NCBI GenBank assembly: GCA_043820045.1
Contig: JBDREF010000287.1
Span: forward strand, 1-17,010
Origin: JBDREF01 sp043820045
GTDB taxonomy: Bacteria > Planctomycetota > Phycisphaerae > Sedimentisphaerales > Anaerobacaceae
Length of the DNA: 17,010 nucleotides
Direction of reading: 5' to 3'
Part shown: piece after piece, positions 1-8,517 of the stretch
Position numbering within the stretch: position 1 is the stretch's first letter
How the letters are laid out: every line of letters starts with the position of its first letter
Program-made: the position numbers and the translations under genes
The notes under the pieces: generated by a model
Databases searched by the model: none
Seen by the model: the letters and a program-made list of their open reading frames with translations, nothing else
Told to the model about the DNA's origin: nothing

Positions 1-807
1 CGCAGGCGGCCCGAGGCGCTGCCGACAAACAACCCTGAACTCATGGCCCACAACAAGGCCCAGCTTCGCGAACTGCTCACAAAATACGGCCCCATCGACG
101 TTCTATTTATCGACGGCGTGCCGGACGGCCTCAAGGAACTCGCCTGGCAGTTGCAACCGGACCTGGTTATCACGCGGGGCCAGATGGACACGCCTGAGCA
201 GAAGACACCGGACGAGCCCATGCCCGGGCCGTGGGAGGCATGTTATACGCTCGGGACTCAATGGCAGTACAAACCTACCAACGAAGAGTATAAATCGGGC
301 ACACAACTGATCGAGATGCTCATCGAAATACGCGCCAAAGGCGGCAACTTCCTGCTCAACATCGGCCCGACGCCCGATGGCGAGATACCTTTCGAGCAGG
401 AGCGCCGCGCCAGAGAGCTGGCGCTGTGGCTGTTCATCAACCGCGAGGCCATATACAATATCCGCCCCTGGCATGTCATTCGCGAAGGTGACCTCTGGTT
501 CACTAAAGCCAAAGACACAGACACTGTGTATGCGTTTGTCACAAAAACCGATTGGCCGAAAGGCGAGCGGAAAATGTTCACGCTGAAAAGCGTCTGCGCC
601 ACGGCGCAAAGCCAGATCGAGATTCTCGGCCAGTCAGGGCGCGTTTTGGAATATCAGATGGATGTCGATCCCAAAGCAACGTGGACACAGGACGAGAAGG
701 GCCTGCACATATCGGCGATGCGCGCCCAGCGAATCTACAACAACTCCAAGTGGCCGAATCCGGTTATCATAAAGATTACCAACGCCGTAGCCGCGCCGGG
801 CGATTGA
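1..807 (+). CDS. Alpha-L-fucosidase (GH29), C-terminal part, cut by window edge
   Basis: The reading frame is open from base 1, so the gene begins upstream and only about 268 residues are visible. Seen: the stretch DVLFIDG (Asp codon at 112-114) matches the beta-strand that carries the GH29 nucleophile Asp. It is followed by QPDLVITRGQ and by the family signature NFLLNIGPTPDGEIP near residues 116-130. NREAIYNIRPW then closes the barrel and leads into a C-terminal beta-sandwich. Known of the family: retaining hydrolysis of terminal alpha-L-fucose from glycans, usually by exported enzymes. The signal peptide, if present, lies outside the window. The stop at 805-807 is only nine bases from the convergent stop of the activase gene, and I see no convincing terminator between them. 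Fucose specificity is inferred from family membership; related GH29 members vary in linkage preference. Confidence 0.88.
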   Translation, partial: RRRPEALPTNNPELMAHNKAQLRELLTKYGPIDVLFIDGVPDGLKELAWQLQPDLVITRGQMDTPEQKTPDEPMPGPWEACYTLGTQWQYKPTNEEYKSGTQLIEMLIEIRAKGGNFLLNIGPTPDGEIPFEQERRARELALWLFINREAIYNIRPWHVIREGDLWFTKAKDTDTVYAFVTKTDWPKGERKMFTLKSVCATAQSQIEILGQSGRVLEYQMDVDPKATWTQDEKGLHISAMRAQRIYNNSKWPNPVIIKITNAVAAPGD

Positions 808-816
808 TAACACCCG

Positions 817-3800
817 TCAGCTCTTTAGCTGCGTGACAGATTCGCTACTGCGCTTAGAGTCGGAGACGGAGCGGATCTCGATGCCGCCTTGCGCCTTCGC
901 CGGCGCCGCTTTACGGCCGTATTTGTCCTTGAGCAGCTCTCTTTTCTGGTAGCACTGCTCGGCGAAGACTGCTATCTCCGAGTCAAGATTGGCGCTTGCC
1001 GAATCGCCGAAAAAGGCGTGGATGATCGGAAAGACCAAGTCGGGCTTCTTCTTTCGCAGCTCCGTCGCCATAGCCTCGATTTTCGCCGTCGCCACTCCCT
1101 CCTGCATACAGGTGAAGGGACCGACGTGGAAAATTCCTGAGATATAAGCGTCGCCTCTGGGCCGTATCATATCGTGCATGAAATGGTACGCGATGCCCGT
1201 ACTCAACGGAGATTCCCCTTCGATGTTGGCGTGAAATTCATGATTCTCTTCCAGAGTTTCAATAATCTGCATCGGCTTGGGTAGAACGTGCCTGCCGTCG
1301 AGAACCTCATGAAACGGATCGGCTATTTTGTGTTCGACCGAAGACATGTACTTTCCTTTCAGAAGGGTGTTGCCGTATTTGCGGGCAGCCTGCCACGCCC
1401 GGCTAAAGTTGAAATCCTTCAGCCGCAAACCAATGTCTCTTTTCGAATTTCTCTGGTTCATCTTATTCACATAATCCAGCCAATCCGTCACCGGGTCCCT
1501 TACGACTTCCAACCCGCTTTCTTCCAACTGACGAACCACATAACCCGTGCAAGGATCGTGCTGACGCACATAAATCTCACCTATATACAGAACGAGAGGA
1601 TATCGGTCGTGGGTGCGGAGCTTACAGGCCTTAAATAAGGACACCGTCTTCTTGCCCCATTCCACCAGCTCGGCGGTCTCGGCGCCGGCTTCCACAACCT
1701 TTTCCAGCTCGTCCAATCGTTCTTTTCTCAACACCTCCATCGCTTTCTTGTCGGCGGCATAGGGATTGAACCTGAGAAAAATATCTTCCAATAAATCGGA
1801 TGATTTTATCCCCTTGTACAGCATCTGCTGCATTTTCGTTTTGTCCGATACACTGAGCTTCTTCGGGAAAGGTATGTCCTGATAATCCGTTTCCGAGGAT
1901 GGACCCGCGACGGGAACGTTTTGCAGGTTTTCCCGGTCCAGGAATTCCCTGACCAGTTCGCTATATTTCCCAAATCTGCACGGGCCGCTCGTCGTGGGCA
2001 TCATCACGAGGTAATTCTTGTCAACGTATTCGGCGCCCTTTCTTTCGATTTCTTCCTGAAGAAAGCCGATCGCGTCACCAACGACACCCTTGAGCGGATG
2101 GCAGACCTCCGTGTAGATGTGCTTCCTTGCCACCTCGTAGCCCCTGGGCGTGTCGGTAGGCAGGACCATGCTGTTTACCCCGAAGAACCTGAGCCCGGCG
2201 GCTCCGATGAAACTCGCGTCCCCCATGTTAGGGATGAGCCAGGTTCTTTCTTCGGATGTGTCGTGCGTGCGACGCTTCAGCCCTTCGGTCGCCAGCTTCT
2301 TCCGAGTGCTCTGATCTACAACCCGCTCATGGGCTTCGGTTCTGGTGACGAACGGGGCGTTGTTGGTCTGTGCATCGGTGAGCAGGACGAGCATCGGCTT
2401 GTTCGCCGCCTGCTGAATTTTTTCTTCCTGATAGAGCTTCAAGCTGTCTGGGCCACATGCAAAATTCATCATTCTGATAGCGAACAGATTGGGATGGTCC
2501 GCCACAAACAGGCCCGCCTTTAGGATTTTCACACTCTGGACCCAGAATTCGTTATCGACGATATCGCCAAGCGGGATGTCTGCGAACTTGTCCTCAATGA
2601 ATAGTTGCGGGATGTAGTTCAGCCCCCTGATCTGTGAGAACATCGCCCCGGAATTCGAGCTTGCCTCCGGGTCGAGCAATACATAATCCCTGCCGACTCC
2701 GACGTAGGCCTTCTCGTTATTCTCTTCGATCCTTTTGAGGAATTTGTCCCCTTCGGCGCAAAGCTCGTTCTTGAATTCCCCTTCCGCCTGATAAGCGTAC
2801 TTGATGGCGGCTTTCACCTGCCCGGCCGTAAAGGCGAATCCCAGCCTGCCGAATTCCCGCCTCAACTCCTGGACCAGAAGCTCTTCGTCGCCGAAATGCA
2901 GGATCGGGTTTATCTGCTTGTTCTTGTCGAGAGACAGTACGTCGTTGAGAATGTAACCTTCCGATTCGGTGTAAATGCAGTACTTCAAATCGGGCGGCCT
3001 GTCCATTCTTTGCTCGATGAAGCTTGGATTGAACAGGTACTCTATGCCGGGATGTCTGTTCAGTACGGCGGCGTGTCCAGTCGCGAGCTTGCGCGCAATA
3101 CAAAACTCCGTTCGCGAGTTATCCACGCCTAATTTTGCAATCTCCTTGTCGGTCCGCGGCGAGACTACCGGATAGAACCCCAGCTTTCTGAACAGCGCCG
3201 CGCTCCAGATTCCCTTCTCTCCGAGCGTGGCGGTGCTTCTCTTGATCCCGACGGTCATCATGCCGTCGGTCTCGCTGCCGGCCTCGGAAAGCTCCTGCAG
3301 CAGGCCGCCCTGTGTCTTGAAGTGCTTTTCGTATATCTTGTGGTATCTATCGACGTAGTTTGTTTTGGGTTTTCTCGAGGTCTCGGAATTGCCCCTCGGA
3401 CAGAAACCGCCTGTGATTACCTCATCGTCTTCGATAGAGAAAATCTCAAGCTGGCAGTCTCTCATACCGCAGGTTTTTCCCTCAAACAATTCCCGGCAAG
3501 AGACCTTGCGCTTATCGAAAGGCATTTCGACCAGGTCCCAGCCTCTGAACGCCGACCCATACACCTTGCCCCGCTCGGCCAGATGTTTGATATTATGGAT
3601 GATGTCGAGGGCCTGACCCCACGCTCCGAACATTTCCCTGTGCGGATAAGCCTCTATGTCCTTCTCAGTCACCTGCGCCAGGGCTGCAAGGAACGCCTTG
3701 CCCAAAGGCGGGCCTCCCTGGGCGGAGCACTTCTTACTGCCGTGGCCGGAGCTGCCGACGAACTTGTAGTAGTAGCTGGCCGCCGTGCCTCGCACTATCG

Positions 3801-5514
3801 CCGCGGCTATCTCTTCTTTGCTGAAGCCTTCGGCGATGAGCCTGTTCTCGTCCATCTCCATGAAAACGCCGCATGTCGAATCTATCAGCGGAACTCTCTG
3901 CGCTGCCAGCGCGGCTTCCTGTAGGGAATTTTCGACATTAAGGTTGATCACGTCGGCCATATTCTCCAGGGTCTGCCCCGAGCCGGCCTGGCAGCTATAA
4001 TTCATCTTCGCTTCCTTGACCGTCCCATCCGGGCCGAAGCTGGTAAACTTCATGTCCTGTCCGCCCACTTCGAAGATAGTATCTACGTCCGGATTGCAGT
4101 GTCTGACGCCGAGAGCATGACAGGTGATCTCGTCGGTGACTCTGTCTGCAACCGCGGTGCCGGCCTCCGTCAGTTCGGCGGCCCTTTTCTTGCTGACCAG
4201 AATGTTCTCGTAGAGCTTTCTCGCCGAGCCGGTCGCGCCGACACCCCTGACGACGACATTATCTTTATGCCTGCTCAGGTACCTCAGAACGCGCTTCAGC
4301 GACTCCTCTGGATTGCCGTGCGTCTTGATGTAGAGCTTGTCCAGCAGCCTGCCCGTCTCCAACTCGACCAGCGCGCCCTTCGTGGTGGTACTGCCCCCGT
4401 CGATTCCCAGGACTACTTCCGTTCCCGGCTCTATCTGTTCGGTCAGGTTCTCCGTTCTCTCGTGCACCCGCTCCAAAGATAGCGACAGGGCCGGCGCGAA
4501 CTTCCTGTTTTGCCTGCCGTGCGCGGCGACCTCATCAAGTTGCTCGATTTTGAAAACGAATTTATTACCCTGCTCGATGCCCTTGAGCGCTGCGCCTATG
4601 GCGGCCATGTTGTTATAGTGCTCGGGCCTGTCGATAGCCATCCCAAGAAATTCTTCGAGATCCTTCCTTAGCAACTCGCTCGCCATCACACCACCGGTGG
4701 CAATGGCGCCCCCCGGATGTTCGATGGGCGTCAATTGCCTTGCTCCGAGAACGTCAATCTTATAGTTTCTCGCCACCGTCCTGAAAAGGCCGGCTAAATT
4801 ATCTTCTCGTCCGGCACCTTCATTTTGTTTATGGATCAGGTCGGACTGAATAACGACGCCGCAGCGCGCCAAAAACTCGCTCGGCTCAGAGGACCTTGCC
4901 GCCTCCTGCTCGGCCCGAAGGAACATCTCTTCCAGCCTTCGTTGGAGCTGCACTCTGTTCGTTATTCTGACAGATTCGCGCTGCCGGGCGTTCTTTGCCG
5001 CCGCAGGATCTTCGAGGGCCGGATGCGGAATTTCCCCCTCAAATAATCTCCTGCACTGCTTCTCAATCAATGTCCCGGAACCGCCGCCGCACTTGGTGCC
5101 AGTTCTCCATTCTTGGATGACCTTCCCGCCCTTTGTCTGTTTGATGTGAAAAAAGTAAGAATCCTTCGCGCCCATGTGAAAGACATACTGCGCCCGCGGG
5201 TTCGCTGCCTCGACACCCTTGGGAATCGCGACGCTGTCGAAAACATACGTCACGCCGTCCATCACCTTCTCAAACGACTCAGCCCCGCTACCGGTGAAAG
5301 CGGTGTTTGCTATCTTCTCGGCCCCGAAGCGCTCTGCTATGTCCCGCCACGCCTCCTTGACTGCGCCGACCGGATTCGCAAAGTGTATTATAGCCCGCGG
5401 CGAGTACACGATTTCACCATCCGAAGCGAGCACCGCGTAATGTACAAGGCTGCTGCCCACATCAAAGCCGGTAAATAAAAGCTTATCCGAATTCTCCACT
5501 CTATCCCTTCCCAT
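817..5514 (-). CDS. Giant BcrAD/BadF/BadG-type acyl-CoA dehydratase activase with DUF2229/HgdB-like C-terminus
   Basis: Long cytoplasmic protein (1565 residues from the chosen ATG) related to ATP-driven activators of 2-hydroxyacyl-CoA dehydratases and benzoyl-CoA reductases. Seen, numbered from the ATG: a first ASKHA half with FDVGSS (17-22), CGGGSG (142-147) and a second Cys at 218; a second half with IDGGSTTTK (371-379), EVGGQD (482-487), CQAGSG (508-513) and Cys548. The 508/548 spacing resembles the two cluster-ligand cysteines of HgdC-type activators (about 39 apart). A cysteine group at 673, 682, 687 and 705 follows. A DUF2229-like domain starts near 752 (MTVGIKRS), and an HgdB-like tail has GPFTCMQ near 1463-1470. 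Family knowledge: each ASKHA dimer holds a [4Fe-4S] cluster and passes low-potential electrons on ATP hydrolysis. No dehydratase subunit gene lies in the window, so the partner is unknown. The ATG at 5514 has AGGG just upstream; an in-frame TTG at 5538 would add 8 residues. Confidence 0.85.
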   Translation of the reverse strand: MGRDRVENSDKLLFTGFDVGSSLVHYAVLASDGEIVYSPRAIIHFANPVGAVKEAWRDIAERFGAEKIANTAFTGSGAESFEKVMDGVTYVFDSVAIPKGVEAANPRAQYVFHMGAKDSYFFHIKQTKGGKVIQEWRTGTKCGGGSGTLIEKQCRRLFEGEIPHPALEDPAAAKNARQRESVRITNRVQLQRRLEEMFLRAEQEAARSSEPSEFLARCGVVIQSDLIHKQNEGAGREDNLAGLFRTVARNYKIDVLGARQLTPIEHPGGAIATGGVMASELLRKDLEEFLGMAIDRPEHYNNMAAIGAALKGIEQGNKFVFKIEQLDEVAAHGRQNRKFAPALSLSLERVHERTENLTEQIEPGTEVVLGIDGGSTTTKGALVELETGRLLDKLYIKTHGNPEESLKRVLRYLSRHKDNVVVRGVGATGSARKLYENILVSKKRAAELTEAGTAVADRVTDEITCHALGVRHCNPDVDTIFEVGGQDMKFTSFGPDGTVKEAKMNYSCQAGSGQTLENMADVINLNVENSLQEAALAAQRVPLIDSTCGVFMEMDENRLIAEGFSKEEIAAAIVRGTAASYYYKFVGSSGHGSKKCSAQGGPPLGKAFLAALAQVTEKDIEAYPHREMFGAWGQALDIIHNIKHLAERGKVYGSAFRGWDLVEMPFDKRKVSCRELFEGKTCGMRDCQLEIFSIEDDEVITGGFCPRGNSETSRKPKTNYVDRYHKIYEKHFKTQGGLLQELSEAGSETDGMMTVGIKRSTATLGEKGIWSAALFRKLGFYPVVSPRTDKEIAKLGVDNSRTEFCIARKLATGHAAVLNRHPGIEYLFNPSFIEQRMDRPPDLKYCIYTESEGYILNDVLSLDKNKQINPILHFGDEELLVQELRREFGRLGFAFTAGQVKAAIKYAYQAEGEFKNELCAEGDKFLKRIEENNEKAYVGVGRDYVLLDPEASSNSGAMFSQIRGLNYIPQLFIEDKFADIPLGDIVDNEFWVQSVKILKAGLFVADHPNLFAIRMMNFACGPDSLKLYQEEKIQQAANKPMLVLLTDAQTNNAPFVTRTEAHERVVDQSTRKKLATEGLKRRTHDTSEERTWLIPNMGDASFIGAAGLRFFGVNSMVLPTDTPRGYEVARKHIYTEVCHPLKGVVGDAIGFLQEEIERKGAEYVDKNYLVMMPTTSGPCRFGKYSELVREFLDRENLQNVPVAGPSSETDYQDIPFPKKLSVSDKTKMQQMLYKGIKSSDLLEDIFLRFNPYAADKKAMEVLRKERLDELEKVVEAGAETAELVEWGKKTVSLFKACKLRTHDRYPLVLYIGEIYVRQHDPCTGYVVRQLEESGLEVVRDPVTDWLDYVNKMNQRNSKRDIGLRLKDFNFSRAWQAARKYGNTLLKGKYMSSVEHKIADPFHEVLDGRHVLPKPMQIIETLEENHEFHANIEGESPLSTGIAYHFMHDMIRPRGDAYISGIFHVGPFTCMQEGVATAKIEAMATELRKKKPDLVFPIIHAFFGDSASANLDSEIAVFAEQCYQKRELLKDKYGRKAAPAKAQGGIEIRSVSDSKRSSESVTQLKS

Positions 5515-5588
5515 ATCCCTGTTGTCACCCAAACGCAATGGCCTAACACCAATACGAACCTCTCACACACAGCCTGCGCGAAGGCACC

Positions 5589-5616
5589 ATTATAACCGAA
5601 GAACCCGAATCTGCAA
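5589..5616 (-). promoter_or_regulatory. Sigma70-like promoter for the activase gene
   Basis: On the minus strand, TTGCAG (5616-5611) and a perfect TATAAT (5594-5589) are separated by 16 bases. Transcription would start near 5582, giving a leader of roughly 65-70 bases before the ATG at 5514. The consensus -10 box and sensible position make this one of the better promoter candidates in the window. It is inferred from sequence only. Confidence 0.5.
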
Positions 5617-5823
5617 GCGTCTTTTGATATATGCGGCAGGCATAACTTGGTGAAACTAACAGCAATCGCCCGCTTATGTGGACAAGCTGTTAGAAAAGAT
5701 GTTACATACGCCAAAAGAACAACGATCGTTGCACTGAGGTCAGGATCGCTGTGAAGTTCCTGCCGCAACACCACAGCAAACCCAACAACTTTTCCCCAAA
5801 CAAAAATAGGACGTGTTCGGTGT

Positions 5824-5845
5824 AACGGCTGGGCGGATAGCCGTT
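5824..5845. repeat. Perfect 7-bp inverted repeat (hairpin)
   Basis: AACGGCT (5824-5830) and AGCCGTT (5839-5845) are exact reverse complements with an 8-base loop. No T-run follows in either direction, so it is not a standard terminator. It could be an RNA hairpin or a protein-binding palindrome. Confidence 0.5.
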
Positions 5846-5890
5846 TAGAAGACCCGAAGATATTAAAGCAACAAGTTCACCGGCTATATG

Positions 5891-5926
5891 AGTACTGATA
5901 CTACCTTTTTTATAAGAATCAGTACT
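5891..5926. repeat. Perfect 9-bp inverted repeat, AGTACTGAT arms
   Basis: AGTACTGAT (5891-5899) and ATCAGTACT (5918-5926) are exact reverse complements around an 18-base A/T-rich centre that contains six T. The core AGTACT is itself palindromic, so the arms also form a direct repeat of AGTACT. It lies about 85 bases upstream of the -10 box at 6011, a position that would suit an operator or activator site. The function is not known. Confidence 0.5.
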
Positions 5927-6010
5927 ATATTAGCAGAGCACAAAACGCATCATTAGCGGTTACATAATTTAATGCTTTGTATCGCGGGAAAATCCAAGTA
6001 CGCATCCGGA

Positions 6011-6016
6011 TATAAT
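6011..6016 (+). promoter_or_regulatory. Consensus -10 box upstream of the sulfatase-like gene
   Basis: TATAAT occurs 65 bases before the ATG at 6082. No good -35 box sits at 16-18 bases, so if it is used it may need an activator. The inverted repeat at 5891-5926 could be part of that control. Weak evidence. Confidence 0.3.
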
Positions 6017-6081
6017 ATTCTTTCCTGCCCTGCGAAGAACCGTCTTGCTAATTGGTAATACTTTTAGTATCCTTGCCTGCC

Positions 6082-8058
6082 ATGAATTCCCATTGCCTGC
6101 CATCCGGCTCTAAAATTAGACAGATGCTGGTAACTCGCTGCCTGCGCGGATTTCTCGTTCCGCGCGCTTGCAGCTTAATTATGTTCGCGGCTCTCTTTTG
6201 CACGCTGGTTGTCAAATTCTTTCACGCATGGCGTTACGATCTCACATCGGAATACTTCGGCTGGATACTGGCGGATATCTCCGTACTGCTCGCGGTTGAG
6301 CTCGTGCTGTCGATTATCTGTTTTCGATGCCCGAGCAAGTGGGTCACGAGATCGGCGACAATTGTTGCTGCGGTGGTCTGCACCTGGTCGGTGATGAATG
6401 CCGGCTGGCTCATCAGGACCGGCACGCAGATATTACCCAGGGTTCTGTTACCTGTAGTTCGTGCTCCGGTGAACTCTCTGTGCATTGTAGGGGTCAACCT
6501 TGCCAAGATGCCAATAGCTGCGGTTATTCTGCTGGCGCCGAGCGCTTTGGCGCTTGGGTTCTTCTTTTTCGCCCTGGCCAGACCAAGTCTGCGGCTCCGC
6601 GTCCGCAAAAGATTCATAGCGCTCTCTATCCTGTCGGTTGTTGTTATTCTCAGCGCAGTAATAGCTCGCCCTGTCGTGGCGAAACGCGGCTCATCGCAGG
6701 TCACTTCGGTGGGGTTGCGCTACAATTCCCAGTTGCGGGCCGTGATGAGTCTCGTTCTTCCCAGTTACAGGCGCATACCAGAACCGCGGCGCGAAGTGCC
6801 GTCGTCCGATCAGGTGGAGATATCACTGTCGCCCGGCGGGCGGATAGAGCAGAATGTGGTTCTGGTTATTCTTGAGGGTATCCAGCACAGGTACACTTCG
6901 CTGGCGGATGGTAAGTGTGATTTAACACCGTACTTGGCGAGCTTGGCCGAAGAAGGGATGGAGTTTGCGAATACCCGCTCGTCACTTACTCACACAACGA
7001 AAGCGTTATTCGCGCTTCTGAGTGGGCGTTTTCCCTCCGCATCACAGGATATAGCCGAGGCGGTGCCGGTCCGGAAGCCCTATGCCAGCATTGCTACCAT
7101 TCTTCGGGATAAATTTAATTATCGGACAGCCTTCTTTCAGTCAGCTATGGGCAGTTTCGAGTCCCGGCCGGGCTTGGTTCACAACCTCGGTTACGATAAG
7201 TTCTGGGCGAGAGACGACTGCCCCGATCCCAACAGTTTTGTCGGCTATCTTGCCTGCGACGAGTTCGCTATGCTGGGGCCGATTGCCGATTGGATAAAGA
7301 CCTGCCGGGAACCGTTTTTCCTGACGGTTCTTTGTTCGGTAACTCACGATCCGTATGAAGTTCCAGCTTGGTTCGGCACAGAGGCAAAGGAGCCGCTGGA
7401 GCGCTACCAGGAGGCCATTTTCTATACTGATAAGTTCCTCGCCGCGCTGGATGTGGAGCTTGCCAGGCTAAATCTGACGGACAAGACCATACTTTGCGTA
7501 GTCGGCGACCACGGTGAAGCGTTTGGCGAACATGGCCTGCTCGGCCATGAGCGGATCGGGTTTGAGGAAGTTCTTCGCATCCCGTTTTGTATTCGTGCGC
7601 CGTTTCTGTTAGAAGCCGGCCGTAAAGTCACGTGTCCGGTAAGCTCCGTCGATTTAGCTCCGACGTTATTAGGCCTTTTGGGCTTCCAGGCTGAAACAGG
7701 TGGTTTCGACGGCGTTGATGTGCTTGGGCCTGTGCCGGAAGAGCGAAAAGTGTATTTTTCGGGCTGGATGCAGGAAGGGCCAGCCGGCTTTGTTATGGGC
7801 AACCGCAAATTCATATACAACCCTACCGACAAAACCGCATGCATGTACGATCTCGCCGCCGACCCTATGGAACGCGAAAGAGTGGAGCTGCCGGACGGGC
7901 AGTCGCAGCAGGTGGCCCAGGATATTATCTCCTGGCGGGAAGGTACAGTTTTCAGGCTGAACCAGCAGAAGGCCGGCAAGACAGTACTGTACGATCATTG
8001 GCTCTGTCGCTGGACAAACCGAGTTTCGTCCGCCAAACGCAGGAAAGAAGACAGATAG
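6082..8058 (+). CDS. Membrane-anchored sulfatase-family (LtaS/EptA-type) phosphotransferase or sulfatase
   Basis: A 658-residue protein of the alkaline phosphatase superfamily. Seen, numbered from the ATG at 6082: about five hydrophobic segments in the first 200 residues (roughly 32-50, 59-81, 91-113, 145-166, 178-200), then a soluble catalytic domain from about 257. Metal-site and nucleophile motifs are LVILEGIQ (Glu265), a Thr-rich THTT (303-306) where sulfatases carry Cys/Ser, GDHGEAFGEHG (Asp476, His477) and LGHE. The absence of a CxPSR formylglycine motif and the membrane N-terminus favour LtaS/OpgB/EptA-like transfer of phosphoglycerol or phosphoethanolamine rather than sulfate hydrolysis. 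Substrate is not determined. The start is uncertain: TTG 6052, ATG 6082 and ATG 6124 are in frame and none has a clear Shine-Dalgarno. It stands alone on the plus strand and is followed by about 600 non-coding bases. Confidence 0.8.
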   Translation: MNSHCLPSGSKIRQMLVTRCLRGFLVPRACSLIMFAALFCTLVVKFFHAWRYDLTSEYFGWILADISVLLAVELVLSIICFRCPSKWVTRSATIVAAVVCTWSVMNAGWLIRTGTQILPRVLLPVVRAPVNSLCIVGVNLAKMPIAAVILLAPSALALGFFFFALARPSLRLRVRKRFIALSILSVVVILSAVIARPVVAKRGSSQVTSVGLRYNSQLRAVMSLVLPSYRRIPEPRREVPSSDQVEISLSPGGRIEQNVVLVILEGIQHRYTSLADGKCDLTPYLASLAEEGMEFANTRSSLTHTTKALFALLSGRFPSASQDIAEAVPVRKPYASIATILRDKFNYRTAFFQSAMGSFESRPGLVHNLGYDKFWARDDCPDPNSFVGYLACDEFAMLGPIADWIKTCREPFFLTVLCSVTHDPYEVPAWFGTEAKEPLERYQEAIFYTDKFLAALDVELARLNLTDKTILCVVGDHGEAFGEHGLLGHERIGFEEVLRIPFCIRAPFLLEAGRKVTCPVSSVDLAPTLLGLLGFQAETGGFDGVDVLGPVPEERKVYFSGWMQEGPAGFVMGNRKFIYNPTDKTACMYDLAADPMERERVELPDGQSQQVAQDIISWREGTVFRLNQQKAGKTVLYDHWLCRWTNRVSSAKRRKEDR

Positions 8059-8184
8059 CCTCTCCCGGCGGGTTCGTCCGACGCACCCCAGCGTTCATTT
8101 TGTTGGCTGCGATGTTGATTTTCATAAACAGTGGGCGGGAATTGCCGTAAGTCCCTCGCAAGCCACGCAATTACACCTAAAAGT

Positions 8185-8225
8185 GGGGTGTTCGGGTGGG
8201 ATGGGTGTTGTGCAAAAACAACACC
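8185..8225 (+). repeat. G-quadruplex motif overlapping an 8-bp hairpin
   Basis: Four G-runs, GGGG (8185-8188), GGG (8194-8196), GGG (8198-8200) and GGG (8203-8205), are separated by 5, 1 and 2 bases, which fits the canonical G3+N1-7 pattern. The last run merges into a perfect hairpin: GGTGTTGT (8204-8211), loop GCAAAA, ACAACACC (8218-8225). No T-run follows. The element lies about 130 bases past the sulfatase-like stop codon. Confidence 0.45.
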
Positions 8226-8397
8226 ACGTCGAGGTTTGCGAATTCCACCTTTCAAGTGAATGGCGTCGTTTTAGAAGGTAAGCCTTGTCTTTGTAAGGTG
8301 TTATAGATTGGCTTAAGCGTTCGTTGCGTGGATACATCGCGTTCTGGCATATTTTTTGCACATTTACTGCTTTTAGCCTTCTTCTGGCAGCTATATT

Positions 8398-8451
8398 GGG
8401 CGGACGGCCTAAAAACGTTTCGGAGGAGGATTATGTCCGCCCGATTTTTTT
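8398..8451 (+). terminator. Terminator-like inverted repeat with T7 tract
   Basis: GGGCGGAC (8398-8405) pairs perfectly with GTCCGCCC (8435-8442), and seven T follow at 8445-8451. The 29-base loop is long for an intrinsic terminator and contains GGAGGAGG, so an RNA with a regulatory role is an alternative. It probably ends transcripts coming from the sulfatase-like gene or from a small RNA in this gap. Confidence 0.45.
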
Positions 8452-8517
8452 GACAGGTCCAAGGCCGATGTAAGCGGTCTTGCTAATAGTCGAATGCATT
8501 CCATGGAGTCGTTCCGG

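Larger units (their letters stand above)
5515..6081. other. Intergenic region between two divergent genes
   Basis: About 570 bases between the activase (minus) and the sulfatase-like gene (plus). It holds the activase promoter, two separate perfect inverted repeats (5824-5845 and 5891-5926) and a consensus -10 box at 6011. I found no convincing coding frame, no tRNA and no riboswitch core I can name. The stretch from about 5860 to 6020 is visibly richer in A/T than the flanking genes, as expected of a control region. Confidence 0.6.

Noticed and set aside
818..831. CAGCT-CTTT-AGCTG hairpin between the fucosidase and activase ends
   Set aside because: Only a 5-bp stem with no T-run, and it lies inside the last codons of the activase gene.
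3118..3126. DnaA-box-like TTATCCACG inside the activase gene
   Set aside because: It lies within coding sequence and differs from the consensus; it mainly shows that such words occur here by chance.
5515..6081. A gene hidden in the divergent intergenic region
   Set aside because: The longest antisense frame in this stretch has no recognisable domain, and the base composition and promoter signals fit a control region.
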